DNA of 58,604 nt, taken from positions 1-58,604 of the forward strand of contig NZ_JAPHNL010000211.1 of NCBI RefSeq assembly GCF_026274175.1, written 5' to 3'. Both the position numbers and the translations under genes were made by a program. A model generated the notes under the pieces. That model did no database searches and had not been told where the DNA came from. It was given only the letters and a program-made list of their open reading frames with translations. Below, one piece after another: positions 1 through 6,953 of the stretch. Numbering within the stretch: the first letter of the stretch is position 1; every line of letters begins with the position of its first letter. Origin of the DNA: Streptomyces beihaiensis (GTDB taxonomy: Bacteria; Actinomycetota; Actinomycetes; Streptomycetales; Streptomycetaceae).

Positions 1-50
1 CGGGCCGCGCGGCTGCGGGCGGATGGGTCCGTGGGTGCGGCGCGCGTCCC

Positions 51-1100
51 TCACGCCTCCCGCGGCACCCCCGTGGAGCCCCGCACCATCAGCTCACCGC
101 GCACCTCGTCCACCCCGCCCTCCGGCGCGGCCTCCCGGTCCATCGCGATGCGGCCCGCCCGCGCCGCCGCCTCCGACAGCGGCAGCCGCACCGTCGTGAG
201 CGCCGGGACCGCGTCCACACTGAACGGCAGGTCGTCGAAGCCCGCCACCGAGACGTCCTCGGGGATGCGCAGGCCCGCCTCGCGCAGCGCCGCGCACGCG
301 CCGAGCGCCACCGTGTCGTTCGCCGCCACCAGTGCCGTCAAGTCCGGTGCGCGGCCCAGCAGTTCACGGGTCGCCGTGTAGCCGGAGGCGCGGTCGTAGG
401 GGCCGTGGACCACCAAGTCGTCGGGTGTCGGCCCGCCCGCGCCCGCCAGTGCCTCGCGGTGGCCCTCCAGACGGTGGCGGGTCGTCGTGCGCTCCTCGGG
501 TCCGGCCACGTAACCGATCCTGCGGTGGCCGAGGGAGAGGAGGTGTTCGGTCAACTGCCGTGCCCCGCCCCGGTTGTCGAAGGTCAGCGCGACCGTGTCC
601 GTGTCCGGCACCGGCGGTCGCCCGCACAGTACGACCCGCGTCCCGGCCTCCGTCAGGCGGCGCAGCTTGGCCGCCACCGCGGCGATGTGCTCCTCGTTCT
701 CCACCGCCCCGCCGGTCAGTACCACCGCGGCCGCCCGCTGGCGTTGCAGCAGCGTGAGGTAGGTCAACTCGCGCTCCGGCAGGCCGCCCGTGTTGCAGAC
801 CACCGCCAGCCGTTCGCCGCCGGCGCGCCCGCCGGGACCGACGATCTCCGCCTGCACGGCCGACGCCATGATCCCGAAGAACGGGTCGGCGATGTCGTTC
901 ACCAGGACGCCGACCAGGTCGGACGTGGCGGCGGCGAGCGAACTGGCCGGGCCGTTCAGCACGTAGTCCAGCTCGTCCACGGCCTTGAGGACCCGCTCGC
1001 GGGTGGCCGCGGCCACCGGGTAGTTGCCGTTCAGTACGCGCGAGACGGTGGCGGGGGACACCTGGGCGCGGGCGGCCACGTCCGCCAGGGTCACGGTCAT
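51..1100 (-). CDS. LacI-family transcriptional regulator
   Basis: This 349-residue protein has the standard LacI/GalR layout. Residues 1-50 form the DNA-binding helix-turn-helix and hinge helix, with the typical core LADVAARAQVSPATVSRVLN. The rest is a periplasmic-binding-protein-like effector domain with the usual VGVLVNDIADPFFG and VSVAGFDDLPF segments. It is divergent from the sugar operon that starts at 1258, and a near-perfect 20-bp LacI-type dyad lies in between (1171-1190). It is therefore inferred to repress that operon, and probably itself, until a sugar or sugar phosphate binds. The effector cannot be told from sequence. The ATG start puts the helix-turn-helix at the usual distance from the N-terminus. 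Confidence 0.93.
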   Translation of the reverse strand: MTVTLADVAARAQVSPATVSRVLNGNYPVAAATRERVLKAVDELDYVLNGPASSLAAATSDLVGVLVNDIADPFFGIMASAVQAEIVGPGGRAGGERLAVVCNTGGLPERELTYLTLLQRQRAAAVVLTGGAVENEEHIAAVAAKLRRLTEAGTRVVLCGRPPVPDTDTVALTFDNRGGARQLTEHLLSLGHRRIGYVAGPEERTTTRHRLEGHREALAGAGGPTPDDLVVHGPYDRASGYTATRELLGRAPDLTALVAANDTVALGACAALREAGLRIPEDVSVAGFDDLPFSVDAVPALTTVRLPLSEAAARAGRIAMDREAAPEGGVDEVRGELMVRGSTGVPREA

Positions 1101-1170
1101 CGGATCACGTCACCTTCCGTCGCGTGCGCGCTCTTGTCCGAGCGGCTGTGCAGAGGCTAGCTTCTCTCTG

Positions 1171-1190
1171 GATAGAAAGCGCTTGCTATC
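1171..1190. promoter_or_regulatory. LacI-type operator
   Basis: The sequence GATAGAAAGCGCTTGCTATC is a 20-bp dyad in which 18 positions match their partner; only positions 6 and 15 break symmetry. The centre AAGCGCTT is the classical LacI/GalR core. It lies between the divergent LacI gene and the sugar operon, 68 bp before the operon start codon. Binding by the adjacent regulator is inferred from position and family. Confidence 0.8.
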
Positions 1191-1247
1191 GAGCCTTGCC
1201 ATGGACGCTCGCCACGAATCGAGCCTTGCCGTGGACGCTCGCTACGA
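1188..1247. repeat. 30-bp tandem duplication in operon leader
   Basis: Two directly adjacent 30-bp copies (1188-1217 and 1218-1247) differ at only two positions (1201/1231 and 1213/1243). The first copy begins inside the operator dyad and the second ends just before the ribosome binding site AAAGGA of the dehydrogenase gene. Confidence 0.9.
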
Positions 1248-1257
1248 AAGGACCCAC

Positions 1258-2424
1258 GTGACACGCAAGACGGTGCGCATCGCCATGAACGGGGTGACGG
1301 GGCGCATGGGCTACCGCCAGCACCTCGTCCGCTCCCTGCTCGCCCTGCGTGACCAGGGCGGTCTCGACCTCGGCGGCGGCACGGTGCTGTGGCCCGAGCC
1401 GGTCCTCGTCGGCCGCCGTGAGTACGCTCTGCGCGCGCTCGCCGACCGGCACGGGCTCGACGCCGCGAACATCTCCACCGACCTCGACGCCGTCCTCGCC
1501 GCCGAGGGCGACCGGGCCGTCGACATCTACTTCGACGCGCAGGTCACCTCCGCCCGTGAGGAAGCCATCAAGAAGGCCATCGCCGCGGGCAAGCACGTCT
1601 ACACCGAGAAGCCGACCGCCACCGGACTCGACGGTGCCCTGGAGCTGGCCCGGCTCGCCGACGCCAAGGGCGTCAAGCACGGCGTCGTACAGGACAAACT
1701 GTTCCTGCCGGGGCTGCTCAAGCTGAAACGGCTCATCGACGGCGGGTTCTTCGGGCGGATTCTGTCCGTGCGCGGCGAGTTCGGGTACTGGGTCTTCGAA
1801 GGCGACTGGCAGGAGGCCCAGCGGCCGAGCTGGAACTACCGCGCCGAGGACGGCGGCGGCATCGTCGTCGACATGTTCCCGCACTGGGAGTACGTGCTCC
1901 ACGAGCTGTTCGGCCGCGTCACCTCCGTGCAGACGCTGACCGCCACCCACATCCCCCGGCGCTGGGACGAGGACGGCAAGCCCTACGACGCCACCGCCGA
2001 CGACTCCGCCTACGGCATCTTCGAACTCGACGGCGGCGCCGTCGCCCAGATCAACTCCTCCTGGGCGGTTCGCGTCCACCGCGACGAACTCGTCGAGTTC
2101 CAGGTCGACGGGACCGAGGGATCCGCCGTCGCCGGGCTGCGCGGCTGCCGCGTCCAGCACCGCGGCTCCACGCCCAAGCCCGTGTGGAACCCGGACGTCC
2201 CCGCCACCTACGCGTTCCGCGAGCAGTGGCAGGAGGTCCCGGACAACCAGGAGTTCGACAACGGCTTCAAGGCCCAGTGGGAGCTCTTCCTCAAGCACGT
2301 GTACGCCGACGCGCCCTATCGCTGGGACCTGCTGGCGGGGGCGCGGGGCGTGCAGCTCGCCGAGCTGGGGCTCAGGTCGGCAGCCGAGGGCCGACGCGTC
2401 GAGGTGCCGGAGGTCAGCCTGTGA
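1258..2424 (+). CDS. Gfo/Idh/MocA-family oxidoreductase
   Basis: This 388-residue protein is an NAD(P)-dependent sugar or cyclitol dehydrogenase of the Gfo/Idh/MocA family. The N-terminal Rossmann region reads KTVRIAMNGVTGRMGYR (about residues 4-20), and the family EKP motif, which carries the catalytic lysine, is at residues 117-119 (VYTEKPTATG). I chose the GTG at 1258, preceded by AAAGGA; longer upstream reading runs through the 30-bp repeats and is not credible. The next gene begins inside its stop codon (GTGA overlap), so the two are translationally coupled. The substrate is not determinable. Context with a DUF993 protein and a TIM-barrel isomerase suggests oxidation of a rare sugar followed by cleavage or isomerisation. 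Confidence 0.92.
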   Translation: MTRKTVRIAMNGVTGRMGYRQHLVRSLLALRDQGGLDLGGGTVLWPEPVLVGRREYALRALADRHGLDAANISTDLDAVLAAEGDRAVDIYFDAQVTSAREEAIKKAIAAGKHVYTEKPTATGLDGALELARLADAKGVKHGVVQDKLFLPGLLKLKRLIDGGFFGRILSVRGEFGYWVFEGDWQEAQRPSWNYRAEDGGGIVVDMFPHWEYVLHELFGRVTSVQTLTATHIPRRWDEDGKPYDATADDSAYGIFELDGGAVAQINSSWAVRVHRDELVEFQVDGTEGSAVAGLRGCRVQHRGSTPKPVWNPDVPATYAFREQWQEVPDNQEFDNGFKAQWELFLKHVYADAPYRWDLLAGARGVQLAELGLRSAAEGRRVEVPEVSL

Positions 2425-3614
2425 CCATCCATCTTCCCGACGGCGCGGGGCGGTTGCGGGCGTACGAACCGCGTGAGCCGCGCACCGGCCCCGTACCACC
2501 CGCCACCGCCACGGCCACCACCCTCACGACCCCCGGCCCCCCGCTCGCCTCCCGCGTAGTCTTCTCCGCCGCGCACGTCGTCGCCGACCCGTTCGCCGAC
2601 ACCGCCCCCGGCGCCCCGGCCGCCGTGGACTGGGACGCCACGCTCGCCTTCCGCCGCCACCTGTGGTCGCACGGGCTCGGCGTCGCCGAGGCCATGGACA
2701 CCGCGCAGCGCGGCATGGGTCTCGACTGGGCGGCCGCAGCCGAGCTCGTGCGCCGCTCCGCCGCCGAGGCGAAGTCCGCCGGCGGGCGCATCGCGTGCGG
2801 TGTCGGCACCGATCAACTGACCGGCCCCGCCGAAGACCTGGAGACGGTGAAGGCCGCCTACGAGGAGCAGCTCGCGCTCGTGGAGTCGACGGGCGCGCGG
2901 GCGATCCTCATGGCCTCCCGCGCCCTCGCCGCCGTCGCCCGCGGCCCCGAGGACTACCTCGACGTCTACGGTCATCTGCTCCGCCAGGCCGCCGACCCGG
3001 TCATCCTGCACTGGCTCGGCCCGATGTTCGACCCGGCGCTCGGCGGGTACTGGGGCTCCGCCGACCTCGACGCCGCGACCGACACGTTCCTCGACGTCAT
3101 CGCCGCTCACCCGGACAAGGTCGACGGCATCAAGGTGTCCTTGCTGGACGCCCGGCGCGAGGTCGAGCTGCGCCGCCGCCTCCCGGACGGCGTGCGCTGC
3201 TACACCGGCGACGACTTCAACTACCCCGAGCTGATCGCCGGGGACGAACACGGCTTCAGCCACGCCCTGCTGGGCGTCTTCGACCCGCTGGGCCCGCTCG
3301 CCGCCCAGGCGGTCCGGGTCCTGGACACGGGCGACGCCGACGGGTTCCGCGGCCTCCTCGACCCCACCGTCGAACTGTCACGGCACCTGTTCCAGACACC
3401 CACCCGCTTCTACAAGACCGGTGTCGTCCTCCTGGCGTGGCTCGCCGGACACCAGGACCACTTCGTGATGGTCGGCGGACTCCAGTCGGCGCGCTCGCTG
3501 CCGCACCTCGCCCGCGCCTACGAACTCGCCGACGGCCTCGGCCTGTTCCCCGACCCGGACCTGGCCGAGGCCCGGATGAAGTCCCTGCTCGCCCTGTACG
3601 GAGTCACCGGATGA
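2421..3614 (+). CDS. DUF993 dihydrodipicolinate synthase-like protein
   Basis: This 397-residue protein matches the DUF993 group, which is related to the dihydrodipicolinate synthase/N-acetylneuraminate lyase TIM-barrel aldolases. The N-terminal ~40 residues are Pro/Thr/Ala-rich. The barrel then carries AAHVVADPFAD, ILHWLGPMFDPALGGYWGS, DKVDGIKVSLLD (the lysine of GIKVS is a likely Schiff-base residue) and a C-terminal FYKTGVVLLAWLAGHQDHF. The GTG start at 2421 overlaps the previous stop by four bases, and its own stop overlaps the ATG of the next gene, so three genes form one coupled operon. A reaction has not been assigned to this family as far as I know. An aldol or retro-aldol step on a keto-sugar acid is a reasonable inference. 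Confidence 0.85.
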   Translation: MTIHLPDGAGRLRAYEPREPRTGPVPPATATATTLTTPGPPLASRVVFSAAHVVADPFADTAPGAPAAVDWDATLAFRRHLWSHGLGVAEAMDTAQRGMGLDWAAAAELVRRSAAEAKSAGGRIACGVGTDQLTGPAEDLETVKAAYEEQLALVESTGARAILMASRALAAVARGPEDYLDVYGHLLRQAADPVILHWLGPMFDPALGGYWGSADLDAATDTFLDVIAAHPDKVDGIKVSLLDARREVELRRRLPDGVRCYTGDDFNYPELIAGDEHGFSHALLGVFDPLGPLAAQAVRVLDTGDADGFRGLLDPTVELSRHLFQTPTRFYKTGVVLLAWLAGHQDHFVMVGGLQSARSLPHLARAYELADGLGLFPDPDLAEARMKSLLALYGVTG

Positions 3615-4441
3615 CCGCCGACCCGCTCTTCTCCGTCAACCAGATGACGGTCAAGCAGCTCAGCCTGCCCGAACTCGTCGAGGCGTGCCGGGCGTCGGGC
3701 GTGCGGCATGTCGGCACGTGGCGGGCGCCCGTGCGGGAGTACGGCGTCGAGGCCGCGGCCCAACTGCTGCGCGACGCCGGGCTGAACGTCACCACGCACT
3801 GCCGCGGCGGTTTCCTCACCGCCCTGGACACCGACGAGCGGGCCGCCGCGATCGACGACAACAAGCGTGCCGTCGACGAGGCCGTCACCCTCGGCACGGA
3901 CGTGCTGGTGCTCGTCTCCGGGGGGCTGCCGGCCGGCTCGTACGATCTGGCGGGCGCGCGGGAGCGGATCGGCGAGGCGCTCGTCGAGCTCGCCCCCTAC
4001 GCCGGCGAGCGCGGGGTACGGCTCGCCGTGGAACCGCTGCACCCGATGTACGCGGCCGACCGCTGCGTCGTCTCGACCCTCGCGCAGGCGCTCGACCTGG
4101 CCGAACGTTTCCCCGCCGAGCAGGTGGGCGTGTGCGTGGACACGTACCACATCTGGTGGGACGACCGGGCGCCCGAGCAGATAGCCCGCGCGGGCGCCTC
4201 CGGGCGCATCGCCACGTTCCAGCTCGCCGACTGGACGACCCCGCTGCCGGAGGGCGTGCTCAACGGGCGCGGCCAGCTCGGCGACGGGGCGATCGACCTG
4301 CGGTACTGGCGCGCTCTGGTGGAGGCGCAAGGCTACGCGGGACCCATCGAGGTCGAGCTGTTCAACGACGGGCTGTGGGCGCGGGACGGGCGGGAGGTGC
4401 TGGCCGAGACGGTGCGGCGGTTCGCGGAGCACGCCGGATGA
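3611..4441 (+). CDS. Sugar phosphate isomerase/epimerase (TIM barrel)
   Basis: The 276-residue product belongs to the xylose-isomerase-like AP-endonuclease-2 fold that includes IolE, IolI and many sugar epimerases. Visible metal-ligand strands are LAVEPLHPMY (Glu), VGVCVDTYHIWWD (Asp, His), FQLADWTTPLPEG and IEVELFNDGLW (Glu). The ATG at 3611 overlaps the upstream stop (ATGA). It is somewhat shorter than IolE (about 297 residues), so an inosose dehydratase role is possible but unproven. It is the last gene of the LacI-controlled operon; a perfect hairpin terminator follows at 4611-4640. The stretch 4442-4610 holds no recognisable gene. Confidence 0.9.
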   Translation: MTADPLFSVNQMTVKQLSLPELVEACRASGVRHVGTWRAPVREYGVEAAAQLLRDAGLNVTTHCRGGFLTALDTDERAAAIDDNKRAVDEAVTLGTDVLVLVSGGLPAGSYDLAGARERIGEALVELAPYAGERGVRLAVEPLHPMYAADRCVVSTLAQALDLAERFPAEQVGVCVDTYHIWWDDRAPEQIARAGASGRIATFQLADWTTPLPEGVLNGRGQLGDGAIDLRYWRALVEAQGYAGPIEVELFNDGLWARDGREVLAETVRRFAEHAG

Positions 4442-4610
4442 ACACGCTCTGAACACGCTTGCTGAGAACGTCCTGAGAAAAAGCTGCACAGCCGTGCAAC
4501 CTTTTGCGATGTGAGGTGGTCGTAAGGGGAGTCGGAACTCTTGAGGCCCGAGGGGGATCCGGGGGGATCTGGGGGAAACGAAGGGGTTTCGACGCAGGAG
4601 GGGAATGCCG

Positions 4611-4640
4611 GAGGGGCCCGGTCCACGGACCGGGCCCCTC
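4611..4640. terminator. Bidirectional hairpin terminator
   Basis: A perfect 14-bp stem (GAGGGGCCCGGTCC and its complement) closed by two bases sits between the convergent isomerase and ribokinase genes. There is no U-tract, as is usual in Streptomyces. Confidence 0.88.
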
Positions 4641-4712
4641 CGCATGGCAGGTTCGTGGCTCAGCTCGGCGAGGGCACTCGCCGGACGCGCCGGACGAGCG
4701 TGCCGGACTTCT

Positions 4713-5648
4713 TCACAGCGCCCCGCCGTGCCGCGCGTAGGCCGCTACCTCTTCCGCCGTGGGGTACGACTCCTGCGCGCCCTCCCTGGTGACGGCCGCC
4801 GCGCCGACCCGGGCCGCGTACGCGGCGGAGTCGGCCAGCGACTCGCCCGTGCCGAGCCGCCACGCCAGCGCCGCCGTGAACGCGTCACCCGCGCCCGTCG
4901 TGTCCACGGCCTTCACCTTCACCGACGGCACCCGCCGCGTGCCCGCGGCGTCCGCGACGAGCGCTCCCTCGGAGCCGAGCGTGACCACGACCGAGCGGGG
5001 GCCGCGCGCGAGCAGCCGCCGCGCCCAGTCCTCCGGGTCGGTGCCGAGTTGCGTGCCGCCGAGTTCCGTGCCGAGAATGACCTTTGCCTCGTGCTCGTTG
5101 ACGATGAGCGGGTCGCAGGCGGCCAGGACCTCGTCGGGCAGCGGCGCGGGCGGCGACGGGTTGAGGACGAGGCGCGTCCCGTCGGCCAGCGAACGGGCGA
5201 CCTCGGCGACCGTCTCCAGCGGGATCTCCAGCATCACGGAGACGACCCGCGCCCCGGCGAACAGCTCGCCCGCCGCCCGTACGTCACCGGGGGTCAGCCG
5301 CCCGTTCGCGCCCGGCGACACGACGATCGAGTTGTCGCCCGACGGGTCCACGGTGATCAGCGCGACCCCCGTGGGCGCACCGCCGACGAGCACGCCGGAC
5401 GTGTCCACGCCCGCCGAGTCGAGCGAGTCCCGCAGCAGCCGTCCGTGCCCGTCGTCGCCGACCCGCGCCAGCAGCGCCGTACGGGCGCCGAGCCGGGCCG
5501 CGGCCACCGCCTGGTTGGCGCCCTTGCCGCCCGGGTGGACCACCAGGTCGGAGCCGAGGACGGTCTCCCCGGCGGCCGGGCGCCGGTCGACGCCCACCAC
5601 CAGGTCGGCGTTGGCCGAGCCGACGACGAGGAGGTCGTATGTGTTCAT
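4713..5648 (-). CDS. rbsK: Ribokinase
   Basis: This 311-residue PfkB-family kinase has the ribokinase signatures in order: an N-terminal DLLVVGSANADLVV strand, the sugar-binding HPGGKGANQAVAAARLG near residue 40 (PfkB motif 1), and the C-terminal VDTTGAGDAFTAALA motif 2, whose aspartate is the catalytic base. Length is typical for RbsK. ATP-dependent phosphorylation of D-ribose at O-5 is the expected reaction, although related pentoses or deoxyribose cannot be excluded. The ATG at 5648 gives the usual short N-terminus. It converges on the LacI-controlled sugar operon and shares its terminator; no ribose transporter is visible here. Confidence 0.9.
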   Translation of the reverse strand: MNTYDLLVVGSANADLVVGVDRRPAAGETVLGSDLVVHPGGKGANQAVAAARLGARTALLARVGDDGHGRLLRDSLDSAGVDTSGVLVGGAPTGVALITVDPSGDNSIVVSPGANGRLTPGDVRAAGELFAGARVVSVMLEIPLETVAEVARSLADGTRLVLNPSPPAPLPDEVLAACDPLIVNEHEAKVILGTELGGTQLGTDPEDWARRLLARGPRSVVVTLGSEGALVADAAGTRRVPSVKVKAVDTTGAGDAFTAALAWRLGTGESLADSAAYAARVGAAAVTREGAQESYPTAEEVAAYARHGGAL

Positions 5649-5813
5649 CCTGTGCCTGTGCCTTTCCGCGTATGTCACCCCAGAGGGTACGAGGGCGTCG
5701 CGGGTGCGCGATGAAGGGAGGGCGGCCGTCTGGGGCCGTGCGGCGGCTTGCCGCCGTCCCGCCCTGGGATGTCGGTGCCGCATGCGATGGTGGAGCGTGT
5801 ACGTACGGACGGG

Positions 5814-6413
5814 ATGGAGCACGGAACCGTGAATCATGCGCAGCTGACCGCACTCGGGCGCGCCCTGCGGGTGCTCGGCGAGCACGGCGAGAAGCTCACC
5901 GCCGATACGCCGGACGACACGCTCCACGAGGTGCGCGGCGACCTGATGCGCGCGCTCGACCAGCTGGCGGAGGCGGTGAGCGGGCAGAAGCCGACGACCA
6001 GGTGCAAGGAGCATCCTTACGGTCCGGTGGAGGAGTCGGCGCCCGATCTGTGTCTGTTCTGCGAGACGCGTCGACGCAAGGCCCGTCGCTCCCAGATCTC
6101 GGGCGACCGTGGTGGCGCGGCGGCGGGTACGGAGGCGGAGGAAGCCCCGGTCCTGTCGCGTTACGGCACGCGTGAACACCGTCCTCGGCCGCAGCAGCGC
6201 TGGATCCCGGAGATGTGGAACGGGCGGGTGTGGCAGCTGTGCGGCACCCCGCGCCATGATCGTCGGGAGGCCGACCTGTATCTGGCGGCGCAGCGGCGTC
6301 GGCCGGATGCGGCGATGGCGTACCGGCTGATCCACGAGTTCACGGACTACGAGGTGGTGCGGGTGTGGGGGACGCCGGTGCAGGTGGATGTGGAGCCGAT
6401 GGGCGGGGTGTAG
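5814..6413 (+). CDS. Hypothetical protein with cysteine cluster
   Basis: I do not recognise this family. The 199-residue product begins MEHGTVNHAQLTALGRALRV. A helical N-terminal part (to about residue 60) is followed by RCKEHPYGPVEES and DLCLFCETRRRK, a CX2C pair plus an upstream Cys/His that may bind metal. The C-terminal part (RWIPEMWNGRVWQLCGTPR, then HEFTDYEVVRVWGTPVQ) is rich in Trp and Arg. The start is uncertain: ATG 5814 was chosen, with GTG 5829 and upstream ATGs as alternatives. It stands alone between the divergent ribokinase gene and an antisense antitoxin relic. The codon bias supports real coding. Confidence 0.7.
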   Translation: MEHGTVNHAQLTALGRALRVLGEHGEKLTADTPDDTLHEVRGDLMRALDQLAEAVSGQKPTTRCKEHPYGPVEESAPDLCLFCETRRRKARRSQISGDRGGAAAGTEAEEAPVLSRYGTREHRPRPQQRWIPEMWNGRVWQLCGTPRHDRREADLYLAAQRRRPDAAMAYRLIHEFTDYEVVRVWGTPVQVDVEPMGGV

Positions 6414-6434
6414 GAGTTCCGAGCGCGGAGCGGA

Positions 6435-6740
6435 TCACTGCGGTACGACGGATTCATCGTCGAAATCAGCCACGATCTTCAAGCGACCACCGAGTGCTGC
6501 CACGTACGCGGCGAGTGTGTCGACCTCGCTGCGCCCGATCTGTCCGCGCTCCAGGTCCGACACCCGGGCCTGGGACACGCCCGTGCTGGACGCGAGTTCG
6601 ACGCGAGTTCGACCCGAGTGGTGTGGTGGTGCTTGCGCACCTCGGCCAGATGACAGGCCCTGGCCTTCGAGCGCGACAGTTCGGCGCGGCGCTCGATGTC
6701 AGCGTGATCGTCGGCGTCGGACGGTTCGTCCTTCAGGCCC
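6435..6740 (-). pseudogene. Frameshifted XRE-family (HigA-like) antitoxin
   Basis: Read on the minus strand, the first part is DADDHADIERRAELSRSKAR followed by HLAEVRKHHHTTRVELA. The frame then shifts at an exact 11-bp tandem duplication (6590-6600 = 6601-6611). Removing one copy restores VSQARVSDLERGQIGRSEVD and TLAAYVAALGGRLKIVADF, a textbook Cro/C1-type helix-turn-helix with the tail of HigA/XRE antitoxins, ending in a stop at 6435-6437. No ATG/GTG start and no RelE/HigB-type toxin gene is visible upstream, so the 5' end also looks eroded and the limit at 6740 is approximate. Confidence 0.8.
6590..6611. repeat. 11-bp tandem duplication (frameshift cause)
   Basis: The unit acgcgagttcg occurs twice back to back. 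Because 11 is not a multiple of three, it shifts the frame of the antisense XRE gene in the middle of its helix-turn-helix. Confidence 0.92.
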
Positions 6741-6953
6741 TCCCCCGGCCGAGCGCCGGTTCCACGACGACGGGGGGCCAGGCCCGCACATCCGGACCGG
6801 CGATGCGGGAAACGGCGGCGGGCCGCCCCGAGCGCCCGGCCGTGGGACGGGCCGGGGCCTCGCGGGCCTACGGCGCATCGGAACGCACGTGGCCGTGGTC
6901 TGAAACAGCATCCGCCCCCTCTGCCTGTCACACCCCACCGCTACCGTCGGACC

